64,000 nucleotides of DNA from Paracoccus ravus (GTDB taxonomy: Bacteria > Pseudomonadota > Alphaproteobacteria > Rhodobacterales > Rhodobacteraceae). The DNA lies in NCBI RefSeq assembly GCF_004522175.1, contig NZ_SDEB01000001.1:1-64000 (forward strand), given 5' to 3'. Both the position numbers and the translations under genes were made by a program. The stretch's first letter is position 1. The number at the start of each line of letters is the position of its first letter. A model generated the notes under the pieces. That model had not been told where the DNA came from and did not search any database. It was given only the letters and a program-made list of their open reading frames with translations. This document shows, in pieces, positions 9,050-17,783 of this stretch.

Positions 9050-9885
9050 TTCGGCAATTTCTCACCAGTTCTCAGGGCTCGCAAGTCGGCAACGGCGCGC
9101 AGGACATGGGGCGTGCCGCAGGCCCAGTCCCGATCCGAAATCACCTCGCGGGACTGCCGTTCCAGAAGATGTCGCAGGGCGGGATGGTCAAGCATCTCTT
9201 CGGCGCGGGCATGGCCGGGATTGCGCTCGCTGACGACGACCAGATCGGGTTGGGCCAGGGCCAGTTCCTCGAGCGGCAGGTTGCCGCCGTGACGGATCCC
9301 GAAATCGCTGGCGAGGTTACGGTATCCCGCTGCCGCGAGCATCGCGCCCGCAAGGCTTTCATCGCCCGCCACATAGCCATTCGCGGCGTAAAGCACCGCA
9401 CTTGGCGGATCGGCGGGATGGTCCTGCAGCGCGGCCAGATCAGCGTCGAACTGGGCCAGCACGGCCTCGGCACGGGCCTCGCGGTCCAAGGCGCGGCCCA
9501 TGCGCAACAAATTGTCGCGGATGTCCTGAAAGCTCGTCTCGGGGGGAAACACTTCGACCGGGACGCCGAGACGGCGCAGCAGGCGCAGCGCCTCGGGGGG
9601 CGTCGTCGCGCCGGCAAGGACCAGATCGGGACGCAGCAGGAAGACCTCTTCGGCGCTGGCATGATTGACGGGAATGTCCAGCGCGCGTTCGCGCATCACC
9701 GAAAGAAGCGGGTCCTGCGCCAGATATGAGACCGAGATCACCTGTCGGGGCGCCGCCAGCATCAAGGCTAGCTGGTCGGTGCAGAGATTGACCGAGACCA
9801 CGCGCTCTGGCCGGGCCTCGGCGGCCGCTCCGACAAGGCTCAGGCCGCCCGCGAGGCAGGCGACCCGAAGAAGCGCTGTCACCAT
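9046..9885 (-). CDS. btuF: Cobalamin ABC transporter substrate-binding protein
   Basis: The 279-aa protein has an N-terminal signal peptide (cleavage around residue 24) and a class III periplasmic binding fold with the start motif RVVSVNLCTDQLALML. It should capture corrinoid in the periplasm and deliver it to BtuC. The length fits BtuF/FhuD-type proteins. Its ATG sits 7 nt inside the end of btuB, so receptor and binding protein are translationally coupled. The substrate assignment rests on the riboswitch upstream of btuB. Confidence 0.87.
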   Translation of the reverse strand: MVTALLRVACLAGGLSLVGAAAEARPERVVSVNLCTDQLALMLAAPRQVISVSYLAQDPLLSVMRERALDIPVNHASAEEVFLLRPDLVLAGATTPPEALRLLRRLGVPVEVFPPETSFQDIRDNLLRMGRALDREARAEAVLAQFDADLAALQDHPADPPSAVLYAANGYVAGDESLAGAMLAAAGYRNLASDFGIRHGGNLPLEELALAQPDLVVVSERNPGHARAEEMLDHPALRHLLERQSREVISDRDWACGTPHVLRAVADLRALRTGEKLPK

Positions 9886-11759
9886 CTGGCCTCCAGCCCG
9901 GCATGAACGGTGCGGCCCGGCGCAGCATAGCCCCAGACCTCGGAATATTCCGCATCGAACAGGTTCACCACCCGCCCGGTCAACCGGATATTCGATGTCA
10001 GATCGTAACCGCCTGCGAGGTTGACGGTGGTGAAATCGTCAAGCTCGGAGGTCTCATACATGCCCCAGAACTCGGTGTCGTAATTCCCCGAGACATGACG
10101 CAGATCGGCGGTGACGGACGCCGCGCCGTCAAGCAGCGCCAGCGTCGCGGACAGGCCCAATTCATGCCGGGGGCGGCGGATCTCGACCGTGCCCTCGGGC
10201 GTCTTGGCATCCAGGTAGGTGTAATCCAGCGCGAGGCTCACGTTTTCCGCCGCGCGCAGCTTGGCGGCGATCTCGACGCCCTCGCGCGGGCTTTCCCCAT
10301 CGAGATTGGTATAGCTTGCCCGCCCGTCCGGCGCGAGGCCGGGCAGATAGACGACCTCATCCTCGAGCGTCTCGCGGAACCATGTCACGTCGACCGAACC
10401 GCGCCCATCGGGAAGCTGTGCCTCGATTCCCAGATCGAAGCCGCGATTCTTCTCGGGCTTGAGAAAGGGATTGCCGACCGAGAACATGTCATCCGAGTAA
10501 AGCTCGTAATAGGACGGGTTCACCAGCCCGGTCCCCGCCGAGGCATGCAGGCGGAAGGGGCGGTCGGGCATCTGCCAGGACAGAGCAAGGTTCCAGCTGG
10601 TGAAATCCTCGAAATTCGCGTTGTCGTCATGGCGCAGACCGGCCTGCAGGTTCAGGCCATTTTCGAGGAAACCGCGATATTCCAGAGCCAGCGAATTCAT
10701 CTCGCGGCGGAAATCGGGGGCAAGGGTCGATTCGTCCTTTTGCCGCTCGGCGAGCAGGTTCAACAGATGCGCGGCATCCTCGACGGGCCTGCCGTCGAGG
10801 CCATAGCTCAGGCGGTATTTCAGCGTTTCCGTCTCGCCGCGCGATTCCGCAGATTCGGTCGAGCGATTCTTGGTCACCGTATCCTGATAGGCCAGCCGAT
10901 GCGTCAGGCGACCGTCCAGCATGGCGAATTCGGCCCAGAGCGCGCCTTGGAACTCGTCCCGCTCGCCATGCAGGCTGTCATCATCGACGACGTAGCTTTC
11001 GGCATCCGTGGCCATCCAATCGCTGTAATCATAGTCGTAACCCTCAGCCGCGCGGCGCAGGCTCGCGCCAAGACGCAGCGCATCCGTCGCCTGATACCAG
11101 CCCGACAGGCCGATGCTCTTGCGGGTGATGCCGTCCTTTTCGCCGCCATCGCCAGACTGGTCATAGCCGTGATCGTCGCTGGCCGAGAGGTTCAGCGAGA
11201 TCCCGCCCCGCTCGCCATTCTGGCTGACATGGCCCGAGGCCGAGGCCCCGTTCCCGACCTCGATCTTGCCCCCATAGCTCAGCCCCGGACCGCCCTTGTC
11301 GGTGATGATGTTGATCACCCCCGCCGAGGCGTTCGAGCCGTAATAGACCGATTGCGGACCGCGCAGCACCTCGATGCGCTCGATATTGGCGGTCTCGAGC
11401 CCCGCCACGACATATTCATCGCCGCCGCCATTGGCCTCGATCCCGTCGATCAGGACCAGCGTGTGATCGGACTCGCCGCCGCGAATCCGGATCTGGGTAT
11501 GGCTCGTCCCCGAAGAACTGACCGAGACGCCGGGCAGCGCACGCAGGGCGTCCTGCACCGATGCGATGCCGCGCGCCTCGATCTCTTCGGCGGTGACGAT
11601 GCTGAAGGCGCGGCCATAGCCCGCCTCGGGGACGGGTTGCAGCCCGGCGGTCAGCACCACGGGGGCGAGCGTCACGGGGGCCGCATCCTCCTGCGCCTGG
11701 GCCATAGCGGGAAGGGTTGCGGCGAGCAGGGCGATCTGGGCGCTTTTCTTGCGGAACAT
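9879..11759 (-). CDS. btuB: TonB-dependent vitamin B12 receptor
   Basis: The 626-aa outer-membrane receptor has a signal peptide (AQA cleavage near residue 22) and a TonB box-like LAPVVLTA near residues 31-38. A plug domain follows with IRIRGGESDHTLVLIDGI and RIEVLRGPQSVYYGSNASAGVINI. The 22-strand barrel ends in a C-terminal aromatic residue (EARW). The size matches BtuB. The cobalamin riboswitch in its leader indicates repression by intracellular B12 derivatives. Transport energy would come from TonB-ExbBD, encoded at the right end of this window. Confidence 0.93.
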   Translation of the reverse strand: MFRKKSAQIALLAATLPAMAQAQEDAAPVTLAPVVLTAGLQPVPEAGYGRAFSIVTAEEIEARGIASVQDALRALPGVSVSSSGTSHTQIRIRGGESDHTLVLIDGIEANGGGDEYVVAGLETANIERIEVLRGPQSVYYGSNASAGVINIITDKGGPGLSYGGKIEVGNGASASGHVSQNGERGGISLNLSASDDHGYDQSGDGGEKDGITRKSIGLSGWYQATDALRLGASLRRAAEGYDYDYSDWMATDAESYVVDDDSLHGERDEFQGALWAEFAMLDGRLTHRLAYQDTVTKNRSTESAESRGETETLKYRLSYGLDGRPVEDAAHLLNLLAERQKDESTLAPDFRREMNSLALEYRGFLENGLNLQAGLRHDDNANFEDFTSWNLALSWQMPDRPFRLHASAGTGLVNPSYYELYSDDMFSVGNPFLKPEKNRGFDLGIEAQLPDGRGSVDVTWFRETLEDEVVYLPGLAPDGRASYTNLDGESPREGVEIAAKLRAAENVSLALDYTYLDAKTPEGTVEIRRPRHELGLSATLALLDGAASVTADLRHVSGNYDTEFWGMYETSELDDFTTVNLAGGYDLTSNIRLTGRVVNLFDAEYSEVWGYAAPGRTVHAGLEARW

Positions 11760-11896
11760 CTCCGGGGCCTTTCACATGCAGACAAGCTGCATTTCATTGC
11801 GGATGCGGGAGAAGGCCGACATGGCTTCGCCGCAGGTTGGTGACAGTCACCTCTGCGGTTCAGCCGCTTTCCAGACGCACCCCGCGCCGGAAATGG

Positions 11897-12072
11897 GTGA
11901 GTGCTGCGGCAGGTCTCCTGGCTCGCGGGTCGCAGCGCGGGCCTGCCTTCCCGGAACATGTCCAGTGGCGCGGATGACCCTTGCTCTCCGCCAACAGTTG
12001 CGGGGGCAGCCGCGGCCTTGCCGTTCGGCGCACCGCGTTCCCTTTTCATCCGGATGACTCCGGAACCGTAGC
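11897..12072 (-). promoter_or_regulatory. Cobalamin (AdoCbl) riboswitch
   Basis: On the minus strand the conserved elements appear in order: GATGAAAAGGGAACGCGGTG near 12050-12031, CCCCGCAACTG, GCCACTGGA, CGGGAAGGC, and GAGCCAGGAGACCTGCC ending near 11905. This is the full cobalamin-riboswitch core, including the B12-box region. It lies in the 5' leader of btuB, about 140 nt before the start codon. It should switch off expression of btuB-btuF-btuC-btuD when adenosylcobalamin is plentiful. Confidence 0.96.
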
Positions 12073-12206
12073 ATTCCTGTGTTGTCGCAGAGGCCAACCT
12101 GCTGTCAAGGTCGATATGCCTGCATTGCGCTGCCCTTTCTTTCGAGAAGGATCAGACCTATATCCTGCGCAACACGGCAGACTGACCCAAGGATGAAAGG
12201 AAGCAG

Positions 12207-12290
12207 ATGTCCCCGAAAGCGACGAAACGGCTGTCCTTCTTTCTGCTGATGGGATTGACGCTCTACGCCTCTTTCGTGGGCGCGGGCTGA
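12207..12290 (+). CDS. 27-aa putative membrane peptide
   Basis: The reading frame ATG 12207 to TGA 12288-12290 encodes a basic N-terminus followed by a hydrophobic helix (about residues 9-26). A good AAAGGA site lies six bases upstream of the ATG, and the stop is only nine bases before the XpaC-like gene. It looks like a small single-span membrane protein or a leader peptide. No known family is recognised, and only the ribosome binding site and position support it. Confidence 0.45.
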   Translation: MSPKATKRLSFFLLMGLTLYASFVGAG

Positions 12291-12299
12291 GGACAGGTC

Positions 12300-13265
12300 A
12301 TGGCCAAACGTTTCGGAGGGCGCTTCTCGCCACTGGGCCGCGGGCAGGACGGCGACCAGTCGCCCCTGCGCCCCGTCCCGCGCCCCGTGCATCATCCGCT
12401 GGAATCGCGCACCCGCTGGATCACCTTCATGGCGGTGCCCTTCCTGATCAGCGCTTTCTGGCAGGGACCTTTCGGGCTGGTCATGCATCTTCTGGCCTTT
12501 GCCGGTGTCGCGGGCGGAATGGTCCTGACCCGCGAGGGCCTGCAAGCCGAGGCCGAATATGATGCCCGCCGCGTCGCCCGCCGTCCGGCGATTCCGCGCA
12601 AGCTTTTTGGCGGCGTGCTGAGCGGTCTCGGCCTCGCGCTGGGGTCCTACGTTCCCGGCGCGGAACTGGGTGCAGCGGTGATCGGCATCGCCGGGGCGGT
12701 GCTGCATTGGCTCTCTTTCGGGACCGATCCGATGCGCGACAAGGGCATGGAGGGCATCGACAGTTTCCAGCAGGATCGCGCGCATCGCATCATCACCGAG
12801 GGCGAGGCCCATCTGAAAGCCATGCAGGACGCGATCCTGCGCACCGGGGACCGCCGGCTCGAGGCCCGCGTTGCGATGTTCTCGGCCACCGCGCGCGAGC
12901 TTTTCACCCGGATCGAGCAGGATCCCGGCGACATCGCCGCGGTCCGGCGCTATCTCGGCGTCTATCTGCAGGGCGCCCGCGACGCGACGGTGAAATTCTC
13001 GGATCTGTATCTGCAGACGCATGACGCCCGCACACGGCAGGATTACGAGACCCTGCTCAATGATCTCGAAACCCAATTCGCCGCCCGCACCCGCAAGCTT
13101 CTGGAGGGCGGGCGCAGCGATCTTGATATCGAGATCGGCGTCTTGCGCGACCGGCTTGCACGCGAAGGCGTGGCTCAGCCCGCGATCGAGGCGGGCAAAC
13201 TCGAAACGCCGATGACCATGGACGATCTGCTGATCCGCCGGGATAGCGAGAAGCAGCCGCGCTGA
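12300..13265 (+). CDS. XpaC-like (5-bromo-4-chloroindolyl phosphate hydrolysis) family protein
   Basis: The 321-aa protein has a Pro-rich N-terminus, two hydrophobic regions (about residues 40-78 and 98-135) and a helical charged C-terminal half with a [21 protein letters not shown] segment. This arrangement matches the XpaC family. In other bacteria the gene often sits next to telA (toxic anion resistance), which is absent here. Its TGA overlaps the truA ATG. Its true biochemical function is unclear. Confidence 0.75.
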   Translation: MAKRFGGRFSPLGRGQDGDQSPLRPVPRPVHHPLESRTRWITFMAVPFLISAFWQGPFGLVMHLLAFAGVAGGMVLTREGLQAEAEYDARRVARRPAIPRKLFGGVLSGLGLALGSYVPGAELGAAVIGIAGAVLHWLSFGTDPMRDKGMEGIDSFQQDRAHRIITEGEAHLKAMQDAILRTGDRRLEARVAMFSATARELFTRIEQDPGDIAAVRRYLGVYLQGARDATVKFSDLYLQTHDARTRQDYETLLNDLETQFAARTRKLLEGGRSDLDIEIGVLRDRLAREGVAQPAIEAGKLETPMTMDDLLIRRDSEKQPR

Positions 13266-14053
13266 TGCCTCGCTACGCATTGTTGATCGAATATGACGGC
13301 AGGCCCTTTGCCGGATGGCAGGCGCAGGCCGACCAGCCCAGCGTGCAGGGCGCGATCGAAACGGCGCTGGCCCGGCTTGATGCAGGCTTCGCGGCAGGCG
13401 CGCGGATTGCCGCCGCCGGGCGCACCGATGCCGGGGTCCATGCCACGGGTCAGGTCGCCCATGCCGATCTGGCGCGGGACTGGGACCCGTTCCGGCTCTC
13501 CGAGGCGCTGAACTGGCATCTGAAACCGGCCCCCGTGGCCATTCTGGCGGCGGTGAAGGTCGAGGATGATTTCCACGCTCGTTTCTCGGCCATGGAACGG
13601 CGCTATGTCTTTCGCCTGATCGCCCGCCGCGCACCTGTCACGCATGAGCGAGGGCAGGTCTGGCAGGTGCTGAACCCGCTCGATGCCGAGGCGATGCGCC
13701 GGGGCGCGGCACATCTGATCGGGCTGCATGACTTCACCACCTTCCGCTCGACCATGTGCCAATCGGCGAGCCCGGTGAAGACCTTGGACGAAATCCGGAT
13801 CGAGGAACACGAGATCCCGCAGGGCCGCGAATATCGCTTCTACCTGCGCGCCCGGTCCTTCCTGCATAATCAGGTCCGCTCGATCGTCGGCACGCTGGAA
13901 CGCGTCGGCGCGGGGGCGTGGCATCCTGACCGCGTGGGAAAAGCCCTGGCCGCATGCGACCGCGCGGCTTGCGGGCCGGTCTGCCCGCCGCATGGACTTT
14001 ATCTGTCAGGGGTAGGCTATCCGCAGGACCCGTTCGGCATCGACACCGTTTGA
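13265..14053 (+). CDS. truA: tRNA pseudouridine(38-40) synthase
   Basis: The 262-aa enzyme converts U38-U40 of many tRNAs to pseudouridine. The catalytic motif GRTDAGVHA places the nucleophilic Asp at residue 55. The family segments [10 protein letters not shown] (10-19) and [13 protein letters not shown] near residue 198 are present. Length is normal. It is translationally coupled to the upstream XpaC-like gene (TGATG). Confidence 0.97.
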   Translation: MPRYALLIEYDGRPFAGWQAQADQPSVQGAIETALARLDAGFAAGARIAAAGRTDAGVHATGQVAHADLARDWDPFRLSEALNWHLKPAPVAILAAVKVEDDFHARFSAMERRYVFRLIARRAPVTHERGQVWQVLNPLDAEAMRRGAAHLIGLHDFTTFRSTMCQSASPVKTLDEIRIEEHEIPQGREYRFYLRARSFLHNQVRSIVGTLERVGAGAWHPDRVGKALAACDRAACGPVCPPHGLYLSGVGYPQDPFGIDTV

Positions 14054-14060
14054 CAGAGAA

Positions 14061-14870
14061 TCACTCGGCCGGGACGCGGGCCTTGGCCGACGCTGCCTTA
14101 TCGCGCGGCGGGACCGTCGTTGAAGAGGCGCGCTTGCGCCCCCTACCTTGCCAATTCGGCACCAGCACCGTCATTACCGTGTGCCAGATGATCCACAGAT
14201 CGACCCGCAGGTTGCGGCGGCGCTGATAAATCAGGTCGAGCCGCAACTTGGTCGGCAGGCAGCGCCGGTAATAGGCGGCCTCGGTCGCTTCGGCGGTCTT
14301 GCAGCGCGCCATGATGCGATCCTCGTGCACGTGATAGATCATCGTGGCAAGGCCGGTCACGCCGGGACGGTTCGTAAGCACCTGATTATAAAGCGCGGGA
14401 AAGCGCTCGACATATTCCGGCAGCGGCGGACGCGGGCCTACAAAGCTCATGTCGCCACGCAAAATATTGAAAAGCTGCGGCAATTCATCGATTCGGGTGC
14501 GCCGGAGAAAGCGCCCCACACGCGTGATGCGCCAATGCTTATGCGCGCCGGTCGCGCCGAAATCGCCCTCTTCGCCCAGCATGGTGCGGAATTTGAGCAG
14601 GCTGAACTGCTGGCCCGGCGCCCGCATCCGCGGTGCCACGTAAAAGACCGGACGCCCCTGCGTCACGACCAGAAGAAAGGCCACGACCAGCATGAGCAGG
14701 GACAAGGGCACAAGCAGGACGAGGGCCAGCAGTATATCGAAAAGCCGCTTGCCGACTGTCATGCCGACACGTTCCGAGGGCAGGTCGGCGCCAAGCCAGG
14801 CGGGGCCGATCTGCGGCATGGGACGCACATCGCGGCAATCGTTTCTGTCCCAATCGTGGTGAATTGTCAC
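14061..14870 (-). CDS. Bacterial sugar transferase (polyprenyl-phosphate type)
   Basis: This 269-aa protein has a single strong hydrophobic segment (about residues 45-70) and then the bacterial sugar-transferase domain. Key motifs are KRLFDILLAL, LLKFRTM and SFVGPRPPLPEYVERF. Such enzymes transfer a sugar phosphate from a nucleotide sugar to undecaprenyl phosphate to start exopolysaccharide or O-antigen synthesis. The longest frame starts with GTG at 14870; in-frame ATGs at residues 18 and 37 are possible, and no clear ribosome binding site decides. No other polysaccharide genes are adjacent. Confidence 0.88.
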   Translation of the reverse strand: MTIHHDWDRNDCRDVRPMPQIGPAWLGADLPSERVGMTVGKRLFDILLALVLLVPLSLLMLVVAFLLVVTQGRPVFYVAPRMRAPGQQFSLLKFRTMLGEEGDFGATGAHKHWRITRVGRFLRRTRIDELPQLFNILRGDMSFVGPRPPLPEYVERFPALYNQVLTNRPGVTGLATMIYHVHEDRIMARCKTAEATEAAYYRRCLPTKLRLDLIYQRRRNLRVDLWIIWHTVMTVLVPNWQGRGRKRASSTTVPPRDKAASAKARVPAE

Positions 14871-15033
14871 AGCATGATCCCGCGGTCATCTTGATAACAT
14901 TTTTGCCTTAACATAGGGCATACGAATTGAAAACGGACGCAAGGGGTAAAGCGCGACAGACTTGCGCCAGCGTGTCCTTTCGGCCAGTGTCTGCCCACTC
15001 GGGTCAACCGAGTTAAGCCGAACGGGAAGAACA

Positions 15034-15489
15034 ATGCGCAAACTCCTGGTGGTTCTGGACGACTCGCGCGAATGCCTGAACGCCATCCGCTTCGCCGCGA
15101 TGCGCGCGGCAAAGACCGGTGGCGGCGTTCAGGTCCTGGCCGTGATCCCCGCCGCAGATATCCAGCATGGCATGGGCGTCGCCGAGGTCATGCGGGCCGA
15201 GGCCTATGAGCGCATCCAGGCCCATTACGAGGTCTTTGCGAAATGGATGCGCGACCGCCCCGGGGTCGAGCCGGAACTGGTGGTCCGCGAGGGCGAGCCC
15301 TGCGCCGAGTTGCTGGCGCAATTGTCCGATGATCCCGAGATCGGCGTGATCGTGCTGGCCGCCTCGACGGAATCGGCGGGTCCCGGGCCGATCATCTCGC
15401 GTCTCTTGCGCGATGTCGCGACCCTGCCCTGCCCGATCACCATCGTGCCCGGCGATATGTCCCGCGAGCGGCTCGAACAGATCACCTGA
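15034..15489 (+). CDS. Universal stress protein UspA family
   Basis: The 151-aa product begins RKLLVVLDDSRECLNAIRFA, the usual first strand and helix of the UspA fold. It has a late glycine-rich segment (STESAGPGP) where the ATP-binding G-2x-G-9x-G motif would lie. The ATG at 15034 follows GGGAAGAACA; an upstream in-frame ATG at 14962 lacks family similarity. Its stop overlaps the start of the CPBP protease gene. Confidence 0.87.
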   Translation: MRKLLVVLDDSRECLNAIRFAAMRAAKTGGGVQVLAVIPAADIQHGMGVAEVMRAEAYERIQAHYEVFAKWMRDRPGVEPELVVREGEPCAELLAQLSDDPEIGVIVLAASTESAGPGPIISRLLRDVATLPCPITIVPGDMSRERLEQIT

Positions 15490-16109
15490 TGGACCGGCGG
15501 CTGGCTCTGGCCGCGGTTCTGGCCATTCCGGTCCTCAGCGCCATTTTTGCCCTGATCGCGGCAAGCGGCCTGCGCCCGCTGAGCGGGGCGCTTCTGGGCA
15601 TGTCCTTTTATTGGCTGCTTCTGGCGGCGGCGCTTTGGAACAGGGGCGGCTGGTCGCTCTGCCCGCGCTGGCCGGGCGGGCGGCTCGCTTTAGCCTTTGG
15701 CGGGACCGCGCTTTTCCTGGCCTGGACCGGCTTGCCGGGGCTGGCCGCGCTCTCGCCGCATGTGGCTGCTCTGGCAATCATCGCCGGTCTGAGCAATGGC
15801 TGCCTTGAGGAGGCCTTCTGGCGCGGCGCGCTGGTCCCGCGCCTTGGGCGGCGGCATTGGCGGGCGGGAATCGCGCCGGTTCTGCTCTTTGCCCTCTGGC
15901 ATGTCGCCCCTGCGATGCTGCTGAGGCGGCTCGATCTGCCCGGCGGCGCGGTGATCATGGCTCTGGCGGCGCTTTTCTTCGGGGCGCTCGCCATGACGCT
16001 CAGGCTGGCTTCGGGCAGCGCGGGACTGGGGGCGATCCTGCATGTGCTGGCCAGCATTTCGGTCTTTGCCCATGCCGCCGCGATAAACGGAACCTCGCGT
16101 TTTCCTTGA
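15489..16109 (+). CDS. CPBP family intramembrane metalloprotease
   Basis: The 206-aa polytopic protein carries the CPBP/Abi (CAAX protease-like) signature EEAFWRG at residues 107-113 and a downstream H138 in ALWHVAP. These are the expected metal-binding and catalytic positions within the membrane. Its ATG overlaps the uspA-type gene stop (TGATG). Substrates of bacterial CPBP proteins are mostly unknown. Confidence 0.8.
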   Translation: MDRRLALAAVLAIPVLSAIFALIAASGLRPLSGALLGMSFYWLLLAAALWNRGGWSLCPRWPGGRLALAFGGTALFLAWTGLPGLAALSPHVAALAIIAGLSNGCLEEAFWRGALVPRLGRRHWRAGIAPVLLFALWHVAPAMLLRRLDLPGGAVIMALAALFFGALAMTLRLASGSAGLGAILHVLASISVFAHAAAINGTSRFP

Positions 16110-16155
16110 CTCGCACCCCCCTCAATCCCCATATCGCGCGCAAAGGAGCACGCCC

Positions 16156-16710
16156 ATGTTCATCCAGACCGAAACCACCCCGAACCCCGCCACGCTGAAG
16201 TTCCTGCCGGGCGAGACCGTTCTGGGCACCGGCACCGCCGATTTCCCCGAGGCCGAGGCCGCCGCAGCAAGCCCGCTCGCCCGCCGCATCTTTGCCGTAC
16301 CGGGCGTGACCGGCGTTTTCCTTGGCTCGGATTTCGTGACTGTGACCAAGGCCGACAGCGCCGTCTGGGACCATCTGAAGCCTTCGGTCCTTGGTGCCAT
16401 CATGGAGCATTACCAGTCCGGCGCGCCGGTCATGGAAGGCTCGGCCAGCAGCGGCCATAACGATCAGGACGGCCCGGATTCCGAGATCGTCAGCCAGATC
16501 AAGGAACTGCTCGACACCCGCGTGCGTCCTGCCGTGGCGCAGGACGGCGGCGACATCACCTTCCACGGCTTCGACCGTGGCGTCGTCTATCTGCATATGC
16601 AGGGCGCCTGCGCAGGCTGCCCCTCCTCGACCCTGACCCTGAAAATGGGGATCGAGAACCTGCTGCGCCATTACATCCCCGAGGTGACCGAGGTCCGCCC
16701 CGTTGCCTGA
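16156..16710 (+). CDS. NifU/Nfu-type iron-sulfur cluster scaffold protein
   Basis: The 184-aa protein has an N-terminal Nfu domain (TETTPNPATLKFLPG, residues 5-19) and a C-terminal NifU-like domain with the cluster-binding CAGC at Cys152/Cys155. It delivers Fe-S clusters to apoproteins. The start has an AAAGGAG site. Its stop overlaps the TTG start of tsaB. Confidence 0.94.
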   Translation: MFIQTETTPNPATLKFLPGETVLGTGTADFPEAEAAAASPLARRIFAVPGVTGVFLGSDFVTVTKADSAVWDHLKPSVLGAIMEHYQSGAPVMEGSASSGHNDQDGPDSEIVSQIKELLDTRVRPAVAQDGGDITFHGFDRGVVYLHMQGACAGCPSSTLTLKMGIENLLRHYIPEVTEVRPVA

Positions 16711-17296
16711 CGCGCTCTCTTTGGGATTTGACACATCGGCCGCGCATTGCGCGGCCGCTTTGCTGCAGGGTGATCGCGTGCTGGCCCATCGCCATGAGGA
16801 CATGGCCAAGGGCCAGGCCGAGCGGCTTTTCCCCCTGCTTCTCGAGGTGCTGGCCGAGGCTGGCGCGGACTGGCGGGATCTTTCGGTCATCGGTGTGGGC
16901 ACGGGACCGGGAAACTTCACCGGCATCCGCATCGCCGTCGCGGCGGCGCGGGGGCTGGCCTTGTCGCTGGGGATACCTGCGGTGGGCGTGAGTGCGACCG
17001 AGGCCGCGGCGCTTGACCTGCCCCGGCCTTGCCGTGTCGCCCTGCCCGCCCGCGCGGGCGAGGTGATCTGGCAGGATTTCGGCCCCGGCCTCGTCAGCCG
17101 CGCCGATCAGGGCGTGCTGCATAGCCTGCCGCCCGGCCCGCCGCTGATGTCGCCCGTCCATCCGCTGGCGGTCGCCATCGCCCGTATCGCGCTTGCGCGC
17201 CGCGCCGATCCCGACCTGCCCCGCCCCGCCCCGCTCTATCTGCGCCCGGCGGATGCCGCGCCCGCCCGCGACCGTGGCCCCCTGATCCTGACATGA
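16703..17296 (+). CDS. tsaB: tRNA threonylcarbamoyladenosine biosynthesis protein TsaB
   Basis: The 197-aa product has an ASKHA-type N-terminus (LSLGFDTSAAHC) and the conserved VGTGPGNFTGIRIAVAAARGLAL segment near residues 63-85. TsaB supports TsaD in forming t6A37 on ANN-decoding tRNAs. The start is TTG at 16703, overlapping the nfu stop; no closer ATG fits. Its end overlaps rimI (ATGA). Confidence 0.93.
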   Translation: MPDALSLGFDTSAAHCAAALLQGDRVLAHRHEDMAKGQAERLFPLLLEVLAEAGADWRDLSVIGVGTGPGNFTGIRIAVAAARGLALSLGIPAVGVSATEAAALDLPRPCRVALPARAGEVIWQDFGPGLVSRADQGVLHSLPPGPPLMSPVHPLAVAIARIALARRADPDLPRPAPLYLRPADAAPARDRGPLILT

Positions 17297-17703
17297 CCTC
17301 GGATCTTCTCGCGGACCTGCATCTGCGCTGCTTCGCCACGCATCCCCGGCCCTGGTCCGCGGCCGAGATCGAGGATTTGCTGGCCAGCCACCTGAACTTT
17401 CTGCTGATCAGGCCGCAAGGGTTCCTGATCGGCCGCACTGTGGCGGATGAGGCCGAACTGCTGACGGTCGCAGTCTCTCCGGAGGCGCGCAGGCAGGGCG
17501 TCGCACGCTCGCTGCTGTCAGAGTTTCGTGACACGGCGCGGATGCGTGGCGCGACCGAGGCTTTCCTCGAGGTCGCCTCGGACAATGCAGGCGCGCGGGC
17601 ACTCTATCTTTCCGAGGGCTGGGCAGATGTCGGGCAGCGGCGAAATTACTATGCGCCGGGGATAGATGCGGTGCTGATGCGACAAGGACTGCAAGGCCAA
17701 TAA
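17293..17703 (+). CDS. rimI: GNAT acetyltransferase, ribosomal protein S18 alanine acetyltransferase type
   Basis: The 136-aa protein is a compact GNAT fold with the acetyl-CoA loop VSPEARRQGVARSLLSEF (about 59-76), followed by ATEAFLEVASDNAGARALYLSEGW typical of RimI. RimI acetylates the N-terminal Ala of S18. The tsaB-rimI pairing, with a 4-nt overlap here, is widely conserved and supports the call. Confidence 0.9.
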   Translation: MTSDLLADLHLRCFATHPRPWSAAEIEDLLASHLNFLLIRPQGFLIGRTVADEAELLTVAVSPEARRQGVARSLLSEFRDTARMRGATEAFLEVASDNAGARALYLSEGWADVGQRRNYYAPGIDAVLMRQGLQGQ

Positions 17704-17708
17704 GGCTG

Positions 17709-17737
17709 TTGACGCATGCGCGGCCATGCGCGCTAAT
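17709..17737 (+). promoter_or_regulatory. Candidate sigma-70 promoter for the nucleoside transporter operon
   Basis: TTGACG (17709-17714) and GCTAAT (17732-17737) are separated by exactly 17 bases. The pair lies in the short gap between rimI and the BMP-type gene, 47 bases before the ATG. The match to the alphaproteobacterial housekeeping consensus is good but unproven. Confidence 0.5.
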
Positions 17738-17783
17738 CCAGACACACAGGGCAGGAATGCCCATAACAGGTTGAGGTTCTGGA

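Noticed and set aside
7248..11759. Haem or siderophore uptake operon
   Set aside because: The protein families would allow it, but the complete cobalamin riboswitch in the btuB leader indicates vitamin B12.
9903..11843. 646-codon open frame on the plus strand, antisense to btuB
   Set aside because: It mirrors btuB, has no recognisable domain and biased composition, and is typical of GC-rich antisense shadow frames.
12105..13634. 509-codon minus-strand frame across the XpaC-like gene and truA
   Set aside because: Both plus-strand genes have family motifs and ribosome binding sites; the antisense frame has neither.
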